In this document: piece by piece, positions 57,855-64,000 of the stretch
Layout: each line of letters begins with the position of its first letter
Numbering within the stretch: the stretch's first letter is position 1
Assembly (NCBI GenBank): GCA_964006375.1
Contig: OZ023262.1
Location: forward strand, 95,024,976 to 95,088,975
Reading direction: 5' to 3'
Length of the DNA stretch: 64,000 nt
Source: Tillus elongatus
Taxonomy: Eukaryota > Arthropoda > Insecta > Coleoptera > Cleridae
The notes under the pieces: generated by a model
Database searches by the model: none
The model's input: the letters and a program-made list of their open reading frames with translations, nothing else
What the model was told of the DNA's origin: nothing
Made by a program: the position numbers and the translations under genes

Positions 57855-59107
57855 ATAGTGCCCCCCTTCAGAGCTGAAGGCAGTTTTTCCATATCTTCAG
57901 GATTCATTTCAATTTGATGATATCCTGAGGCTAAGTCTAAAGTGGTATAATACTGGCTACGACCTAATTTATCCAATATTTCCGAAATATTGGGTAAGGG
58001 ATACTTATCACCAATAGTTTGTTCATTAAGACGTCTATAGTCTATGACCATGCGAAATTTTTGTTTGCCACTGGCATCTGATTTTTTGTTAACAATCAGG
58101 ACAGGGCTATTCCACGGGCTGGAAGATGGCTGAATAATTTTTTGTCTTAACAAGTCGTCAATTTGTCTTTTGACTTCTTGCTTTTGAGCTTCAGGTAATC
58201 GATATGGCTTAACAAATACTGGGTTAGGATTAGATAACCTAATACTATGTTTAACTTGATTAGAAAATGATAATGGGACACCTTGGCAATAAAATATGTC
58301 TCTGTACTCGTAACATAAGTTTTCTATCATGTCTCGTTCTTCGTCATTAGTGTGATCAAGTCTTAATCTGTTTAAATTTTGAATTTGTAATTTGTCAATT
58401 TCTTTAGCAGTACCATCTATGTTTTCTATGTCGATATCTTTGTTATGATGAATGGAATTTAATTCGTTAGTTGAAACAGGTTCTGCATAAATAGCTTTAT
58501 GTATAATCAGCTGTACGGGATTTTCATTACTATTCACTATAGAGGTTATAGCCTGGCCATTTGAAACTGTCACGATAGATGCAGGAATAATTACACTTGA
58601 CTCGAGTTTTATATTATTTATTATGCCTATGTTGGAACTACAGTCTATAGGAAGTTTGACTATTGTTTCACATCTCGCAGGCAGTATTATGTTATTTAAT
58701 TCTTGTGGTTTCGAGTTACATTCGCGATGTATGTCGTCGTCACATGGTAAATACAAGGGAATGCATGTATGCTTCGTTACCAATTTCCTATTATAAAAAT
58801 CTATTTTAGCTCCCAGTTGTTTGAGAAGGTCAGTACCAATTAACCCATGATATTGATTATTAATGTTAAATACATAGAATTTAAATTTAGCTCTGCCTGT
58901 TTTAAATATACTTGGTAGAGGAATTTTTAGAATTTCATTATGAAAACTGGTTTGGTGAACAGATTTAATTTGAAATTTTTCATGCTCTATAAATTTGGAA
59001 TAAAAATTATGGGCAATATTTTCACATAACAGCGATTTCATCGAACCGGTGTCAAGCATAAGTCGCATTTGAAATGAGGGGTTGATTTCGACCAGTATAT
59101 AAGGCAA
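57827..59107 (-). pseudogene. pol part 1: protease and RT fingers (errantivirus)
   Basis: A 426-residue frame: aspartic protease active site DTG at residues 19-21 (LMLDTGSMKSLL) with GLIGTDLLKQLGAKID as the second conserved block, then a spacer. RT begins at about residue 300 ([50 protein letters not shown]). The frame runs out near 57840, where one base of an A-run (T-run at 57886-57890 on the plus strand) appears to be missing relative to the continuing RT. In-frame sequence extends upstream of the first ATG to the gag overlap, so translation probably enters by frameshifting from gag. Confidence 0.88.
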
Positions 59108-59136
59108 TTTAGGGTGGTTTACAGAATTTATCTGTA

Positions 59137-60483
59137 CTATATTTTTTTGTTTAGTTCGATAACCTGAATAAAATTTTGTTCGATGTTATCTGTTTGTTCA
59201 AAAGCTGCTTCAGGTCTAGTTTCTTCTTCGTACGTTTCATGATTCGTTTCGTCAAAGTAACGAGCGTCATCTTCAGGAATTGTATAAGAGTGTGTTTCTG
59301 AAGGATAATTTTCATAAGATTCGTCATAAACAGGGTTGTCTGATTTAAATTCATGTTGAACCTCTTGATGGTATAATTGGGTAGGTGATGACTGTGCGTT
59401 AGGCCCGTTAGGACCTCTCGGATGAGTATTGAAATTTCTAGATGACGTTTCCATAGGTTCGGGCTGGAAATGTTGTCTAAAATTTGGATTGGGACGTGTA
59501 TGTATCGAGGAATTTTTTGCAGATACCTCCATAGGTGTTGGCCTATAGTTTGGTCTGAAATTTGGATTTGGTCTGAATACGTTTTGTGTCAGCTGTTGTG
59601 GGGGCTGATTACGTAAATTTAAGGGCTTTCTGTATGTGGGTTGGTTATGGAATTGTCGGGGGTGCGTAAAATGCGGAACGTTATTTCTATTATTTTGCTG
59701 ATTCTGTATGTATTGAGGTTGTTTATTTGGTACATTTGAGTTTTTAAAATTTGTGGATTGATTGTGGAGATATTTCATTTGTTTTTCTCCATATTGAAAA
59801 TTCTCTTCTTCCAGAACAAGCGACATAGCGTGTTCTAGATTAGTCGGGTTTTGTAGCCTAACTGCTAACCCTAGTTGACCACTCAAACCATGTAAATAAG
59901 TTTTCAGTGCCACTTTATCGTAAAATTCATTTTTAATTAAACGAAATGCTTCGTTTGCAGTTGTTAGTCTTACTTTTGAAGCTAAAAGACTACGTGAGTC
60001 TTGTATTCTCATACCGAATTGGTATGGGGTTTCTCTAGGGTCTGGCTTTAAGAGCAAGAGGTCCCTAGCTAAACAGTCTTCGTCTCTCTGGTCGCCGAAG
60101 TATTGTTGCAATAATTGTTTAATACGAGGCCAATTTGTGGCATCTTCCCTACTACCTATCAATGTTCTAGCTCTACCTTCTAATTTACTTATTACTATTC
60201 TAAGCATCCATTGGTTATTTGGATTGTCATCATTTGTTCTATCAACAAATGAAGTGAGAAAATTTTCACACGCTGAAATAAATAAAGTCTGGTCCCCATC
60301 GTATGCGGGAATAGCATTAATGTGATAATTTTGTAATTGATTTGCCATAATTTGATTGTTATTTGAGCTTATTGTATTTTTCTCTGTTACTATAAGTTTG
60401 GGAGGTGCTAAATTTATTTTTACTTTATTATTAAAATTGTCAACTGTCTCTGTTTCAGAGTCTGACATTAATTTATTAATCAA
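59137..60483 (-). CDS. gag: errantivirus capsid-type protein
   Basis: Open frame of 448 residues. The central part (about residues 50-240) has INAIPAYDGDQTLFISACEN, LEGRARTLIG, LLQQYFGDQRDEDCLARDLL and ETPYQFGMRIQDSRSLL, the capsid-like region of gypsy/17.6-type Gag. The C-terminal half is Asn/Gln/Pro-rich with repeated RPNPNFR units and ends in an acidic region. There is no CCHC knuckle, as usual for errantiviruses. The start at 60483 gives MINKLMSDSE; an internal ATG 15 bases later is an alternative. No lesion is seen. Confidence 0.88.
   Translation of the reverse strand: MINKLMSDSETETVDNFNNKVKINLAPPKLIVTEKNTISSNNNQIMANQLQNYHINAIPAYDGDQTLFISACENFLTSFVDRTNDDNPNNQWMLRIVISKLEGRARTLIGSREDATNWPRIKQLLQQYFGDQRDEDCLARDLLLLKPDPRETPYQFGMRIQDSRSLLASKVRLTTANEAFRLIKNEFYDKVALKTYLHGLSGQLGLAVRLQNPTNLEHAMSLVLEEENFQYGEKQMKYLHNQSTNFKNSNVPNKQPQYIQNQQNNRNNVPHFTHPRQFHNQPTYRKPLNLRNQPPQQLTQNVFRPNPNFRPNYRPTPMEVSAKNSSIHTRPNPNFRQHFQPEPMETSSRNFNTHPRGPNGPNAQSSPTQLYHQEVQHEFKSDNPVYDESYENYPSETHSYTIPEDDARYFDETNHETYEEETRPEAAFEQTDNIEQNFIQVIELNKKI
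59142..59148 (-). promoter_or_regulatory. Candidate gag-pol slippery site (A7)
   Basis: Seven consecutive A residues on the minus strand lie immediately upstream of the gag stop at 59139-59137. The pol frame is -1 relative to gag and stays open across this point, so -1 slippage here would join the frames, as known for gypsy-type elements. A downstream structure was not evaluated. Confidence 0.55.
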
Positions 60484-60594
60484 TAATTTAAATTTGGGTA
60501 AAATTTTAATTAATATTTCCCGTAATATTTGCTTCTAACTTTAATCGATTTTAGATTAAGGTAGGACAAGGAAATTCAAAGGAACAATGAAAGC

Positions 60595-60650
60595 ACTTAC
60601 GCCAATGTGAAGATGAAGATGATTTCTGTTCTTCTTTGCTTCAGCATCAT
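60595..60650 (-). promoter_or_regulatory. Candidate env 5' exon with splice donor (errantivirus)
   Basis: In the leader between the primer site and gag, an ATG at 60650 (second in-frame ATG at 60647) opens 16 codons with a basic start and a hydrophobic stretch. It ends in a consensus donor GTAAGT at 60600-60595. The reading phase is compatible with the acceptor at 55320 in front of env. Splicing there would give Env a signal-peptide-like N-terminus that its own first ATG lacks. This is inference from sequence; no transcript evidence. Confidence 0.6.
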
Positions 60651-60888
60651 AAGATACAGCGTATAAGGCAGACAACTTCGTAGGCAGAAGTTCCGTATCA
60701 AACCTTATTTTCTCTTATGATCGCTCGCGCACTCACTGTTTTTTTAATTGAAAGTTACTTAATTTATTTTTATCAACTGGACGATGCTGTTCTTTGTTGA
60801 CTTTGAAGCTGGTTCTGAGTTTTTAACGATAAAAATCGAAGTGCGGACTTTTGCGATTTTTGTCAAAAGGGCACTAAACTCATACTAA

Positions 60889-60899
60889 CGACTGCGCCA
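60889..60899 (-). promoter_or_regulatory. Primer-binding site, tRNA-Ser type (errantivirus)
   Basis: TGGCGCAGTCG on the minus strand directly follows the 5' LTR and is complementary to the 3' end of tRNA-Ser including CCA. The same primer type is used by the 17.6/297 group of insect errantiviruses. Confidence 0.85.
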
Positions 60900-61240
60900 C
60901 TTAGAGTTGTACTTCAATTGAACTTCATAAAGTTAAATTTATTTACTTGAAGTTACAGTACAACGATATATATATTAAAATTTAAATAATATAAAAATTA
61001 CAATAAAATACATATGAGTAATCTAATACCATTAAGGCTGGATGGCAAAGACTAACTGTTGAATATTAATGTTCGACATATATTTATAGACTATTAATTG
61101 CTGATCAATTTCCCCTCGGTAATGTCGCTGCACTTCAACCGGACGCTGAGTCGACGGAAAAGCCGGTGTAGCGCAACGTACCCATATGTGCTGACAGTAG
61201 TCTTGGTGTGTGTAGTATACCGGGTGGTGCAACCATAACT
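60899..61240 (-). repeat. Errantivirus 5' LTR
   Basis: 342 bp, two differences from the 3' LTR. Followed on the plus strand by the second CGCG target duplication (61241-61244). Confidence 0.95.
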
Positions 61241-61244
61241 CGCG

Positions 61245-61449
61245 TCAATCAATTTACACTACACTGATTCGCTTGGTACCCTATGATCACTTATTCTTCA
61301 CGAACACTAACTCAATACTGAAAACTGTCCATAGAGACGTAGACCTATAATTCCAGAGTGTTTGCTGTTACCAACACACTTTAAAACCTCCCTCTGATCA
61401 TAGAAGTAACAAATTTCATAAACCTAATTCTCATATACGGATGTGACAA
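61245..61449 (-). repeat. LTR of family 1, right copy, 5' part
   Basis: Continues 53226 of the interrupted LTR. TCAATCAATTTACACTACAC to CACTA (61309) is shared with 47779-47842. Beyond that it has sequence found only in this copy and in the start of copy A (CTGTTACCAACACA, CTCATATACGGATGTGACA), ending at the LTR start. Confidence 0.85.
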
Positions 61450-61985
61450 TATAGTTCAGAATTTCAGTAATTCATGAGTCAATGGTTGATGAAGTTTTGT
61501 CAGTTAATGGTGCAAGAGTCGGCTGTCACCCTTGGATGCGGTTACGTATTCTGTGATCACATATTTTTTTGCTCTGAAATCTTTTAATCTGTCATAGTTC
61601 TGACTCAAATGTCATAATCAAGATGCACAAGTCAGCTTTCAATCAACGAAAATTCCAATATACACGTATTAAATTTATTTCATACTGCAGTTTTAATAGT
61701 GGGTTTGTAGGACCGACTATGTAACCACGAGGTTTAGAAGGGGTACTGCTTTGTGTTCATATTGTCCAAAAATTCGAGGTCGCTTTCAAAATTTTCCTAA
61801 TGAAAATTCACTCAAAACGAATAGATATATAGTAAACATGAAGTTCTAAAAACATCTTATTTTATATAACAAGGGAAACTTTTAAATATCTGACTTGTAT
61901 TAACCCTTATTTATATTTATGCGTCGACGATATCAACAGAAAACCTTTCTTTTGTCTTCGAGTGCAGTGTCCATTCGCCTGGTTT
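61450..61985. other. Non-coding, unclassified
   Basis: Contains a weak MITE-TA right-half trace at 61735-61815. No gene recognised. Confidence 0.4.
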
Positions 61986-61987
61986 TG

Positions 61988-62115
61988 CCTTCTTATATTC
62001 TCTAAGTAAAGATTGGAACCTGTGATGAGCACTGACAAGTACACTTGGAGAACCTAAATCACAACAATGTGATGGTGTGTGTGGTGATTTGGGTTCTCCA
62101 AAGTGTACTTGTTCT
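61988..62115. repeat. PLE terminal fold-back without hammerhead
   Basis: AAGATTGGAACCTGTGATGA at 62008 matches the outer end of PLE 2. The following CAAGTACACTTGGAGAACC is repeated inverted at 62091-62111 (GGTTCTCCAAAGTGTACTTG), giving a hairpin of about 40-bp arms. The hammerhead-bearing inner region is absent. Confidence 0.7.
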
Positions 62116-62117
62116 TA

Positions 62118-62800
62118 TATTCTTATATAAAAATGTAGTACCAGATCGCCAATAGACTGGTCTCTGATACATACCTACTAACAATCCTGAAATCTGATCA
62201 CAGCCTGTTTACATTTCGATGTGCTATTTGTGGCTATTGTCAAATATTGCTGGTAAAACCTCTTTAATATTTGTACAAAAAATGTATTTACTATGTCTAA
62301 TAAACGTGCACGTATATATACATTATAAATTGCCTCTCAGCTATTATTGTTTTTTATATCCTATATCTAAAATACATCTATATCGAATACATATAGAATA
62401 TACCTATATTTTTCTAACAATATAGCTGCCCTACACTCTTTCCCACTCACGTTCATTCGCTCCTATCTACTCGTTCACTAATTCACACGTTAAAATGTGT
62501 ACACTATGAATACACATATTTACTTAAACACATATACATGTATACATCTCTTTCTCATTGTTGCTGTAACTAGTTTTTTGTGTGTTTTCCTATGACTAAT
62601 TATTTAATACTAATGGGATAAGAGACTGGTGCACATAGCTTCATGCTGCTGGGGCCGTTCAGACCAACTTTATGACAAACACAGGTAGGCCACTAACGGG
62701 AAGGGTTCTTAAACAAAGGTGCAAAACAATAAGTTTTTCTAAATCTATTACAATTGGTGTAAATTACATACAGTTAGTATTTATTTTTCAATTTTTGTGT
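62118..62800. other. Non-coding, unclassified
   Basis: AT-rich, with TATA-rich low-complexity stretches. No gene recognised. Confidence 0.4.
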
Positions 62801-62805
62801 ATGTT

Positions 62806-63027
62806 TTAGTTATGTACATATAAAAATAATGCGTATAATATTTTTACATTTTGGGTACTTAAAATTTGTGGCAAGTTGGGTGGCTCTTCAATACAACAAT
62901 TTTTATATATTTTGTCCATGAATGTATTTATTTTCGTTTGTTTATGAGGGCAATTCATAATTGTATGCTGCAAGTCACCCAACTCTCCGCAATCATAATA
63001 CGGGTTTTCCCTTAACTTAATTTTCAA
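62806..63027 (-). pseudogene. LINE ORF2 C-terminal fragment
   Basis: A 73-codon frame with NPYYDCGELGDLQHTIMNCP, a Cys...His...Cys arrangement typical of the C-terminus of non-LTR ORF2 proteins (compare 48202-47921 and 18540-18590), and a hydrophobic end. No RT or RNase H adjoins it. Family not determined. Confidence 0.45.
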
Positions 63028-63029
63028 TA

Positions 63030-64000
63030 AATATATTAGGGTTAAAGTGTATCAGAAAATATGTGTGTCTCTATAGGCAGGGATCTGAACAAGTTGCAAA
63101 GCGGCAACTCCCATTGACTAACAAAACGTTGGGATCATTGACTATGATCCTGGTAATTCACGTTGATGATTATGACGTCAGCTTATGTTGGCTACGTTCC
63201 TTTACTGAATAAATATTGCAAGATGTATTTATGAACCTTGTTGCAAAACGTGTAACATGTTATACGCGCTCATTTAAAGAAATTTTTGAGAAGATAAACT
63301 AAAACTATGAAAATTCTCCACCATAGCTCACCTACTGTAAAGGACTTTTTTGGATTTTTGGTATTAAATAGATTTTTTGCGTGTATATAGATAACAGTAA
63401 GTCACCCCTTGGTTTAAATATCTGCCGCAGTCAGCAGAGAGCAGTCCTCAACTCATTACCGTAGCAAACAAACCAGGGAAGTAATTTACCAAAAACGTTC
63501 CAGTAAAATAATTACGTGTTTTGGATTCCGCACTAAACCATTGGCCCCTCTTTGTAGGGTAAATACTACACGTATAGAAATTATGTTTCTCTTAAATAAC
63601 ATCAACATTGTTTGTGGTCCTGCAAATAACTCAATTATTTCTAAAATTGCTGTTAGCACCTTCAGTCCGTTACATGCGTCATCTTAGCTAAGATTTCAAG
63701 GCAGGTATGTTGATTGCGTATTGCACATTGTGAAAAAGTATACAGTGTGCCCCAAACTGGATAGGAATGTATTGCTATCTCCGTTATTGTTAGAGATAGG
63801 GAGACGGTTAAATTAGTACTGTTTTGTAGAATTTCATGCTCGTTCCAAATATGACTTCTATTTTGCCCTGACTCCTTTCGTTTTCGAGTTATTTTGAAAA
63901 AAAAACAAAATATGTCGATTTATTTTTTCTTCAAAATCGAAGTAGGCGTTGATCTGACATGTCTAAAACCTGCAAATTATCAGGACACTTTTTACAGAGT
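63030..64000. other. Non-coding with repeat traces
   Basis: A MITE-TA right-half trace (ATACGCGCTCATTTAAAG near 63258, then CACCATAGCTCACCTACTG at 63321). ACAGTGTGCCCCAAACTGG at 63744 looks like the end of a DNA transposon that continues beyond the window. No gene recognised. Confidence 0.4.

Larger units (their letters stand above)
53227..61240 (-). mobile_element. Errantivirus-type endogenous retrovirus (Ty3/gypsy, Metaviridae)
   Basis: A complete 8.0-kb provirus-like element: 342-bp LTRs, tRNA-Ser-type primer site, gag, pol (protease-RT-RNase H-integrase) and env in order on the minus strand, with a 4-bp target duplication. Gag and env frames are open; pol has two frameshifts. LTR divergence of 2 in 342 indicates a recent insertion. 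It sits inside the LTR of an LTR family 1 copy. Confidence 0.95.

Noticed and set aside
53227..61240. Ordinary gypsy element without env
   Set aside because: The 545-codon frame after pol has a furin-type site, the F-like fusion region and a C-terminal membrane segment, so an env is present.
61988..62115. A further hammerhead at this PLE terminus
   Set aside because: The outer terminal sequence is present, but neither CTGANGA nor GAAAC in the right spacing is found.

Overview
The window reads as arthropod, most likely insect, nuclear DNA that is AT-rich and made almost entirely of mobile and repetitive DNA. I see no host protein-coding gene. The taxon call is inference. It rests on an errantivirus-type LTR element with an Env-like ORF and a tRNA-Ser-type primer site, Jockey/CR1/I-type LINEs, a mariner-like transposon, Penelope-like elements (PLEs), and TTAGG-like motifs.

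Layout. 1-3234: internally deleted LTR retrotransposon (LTR family 1, copy A, tRNA-Leu-type PBS). 3.2-13.8 kb: AT-rich DNA with long (TA)n tracts, MITE-like repeats, a tRNA-derived SINE and a decayed Jockey-type LINE. 13.8-17.8 kb: a 392-bp tandem repeat split by a CR1/Jockey-group LINE. 18-23.3 kb: a LINE RNase H fragment, SINEs and dispersed repeats. 23.3-27.1 kb: the 3' end of a PLE with a hammerhead ribozyme, then LTR family 1 copy B. 28.2-31.9 kb: a second PLE whose RT is interrupted by another CR1/Jockey-group LINE. 34.1-34.4 kb: two hammerhead motifs on opposite strands. 39.6-41.6 kb: a decayed mariner-like transposon bounded by (TA)n. 43.6-47.8 kb: LTR family 1 copy C, broken up by a six-copy ~305-bp tandem array. 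47.8-52.2 kb: an I-type LINE flanked by two ~1.09-kb direct repeats of LTR family 1 sequence. 53.2-61.2 kb: a nearly intact errantivirus inserted in the LTR of the right-hand repeat, with 4-bp target duplication CGCG. 61.2-64 kb: LTR remnant, PLE terminus, LINE fragment.

The most striking item is the array at 43.9-45.7 kb. Every unit carries, on the minus strand, a complete hammerhead ribozyme (stems I and II, both catalytic cores, and a palindromic minimal stem III). The array therefore looks like an animal retrozyme: transcripts should self-cleave into ~302-306-nt monomers that could circularise. The same window holds PLEs whose termini carry related but distinguishable hammerheads. This suggests, but does not prove, an autonomous/non-autonomous relationship.

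Relative ages can be read from nesting. LTR family 1 was invaded or duplicated around the I-type LINE (the two repeats differ at roughly 1% of positions by eye). The errantivirus then entered the right-hand copy; its two LTRs differ at only 2 of 342 positions. Its gag and env frames are open, while pol has two frameshifts.
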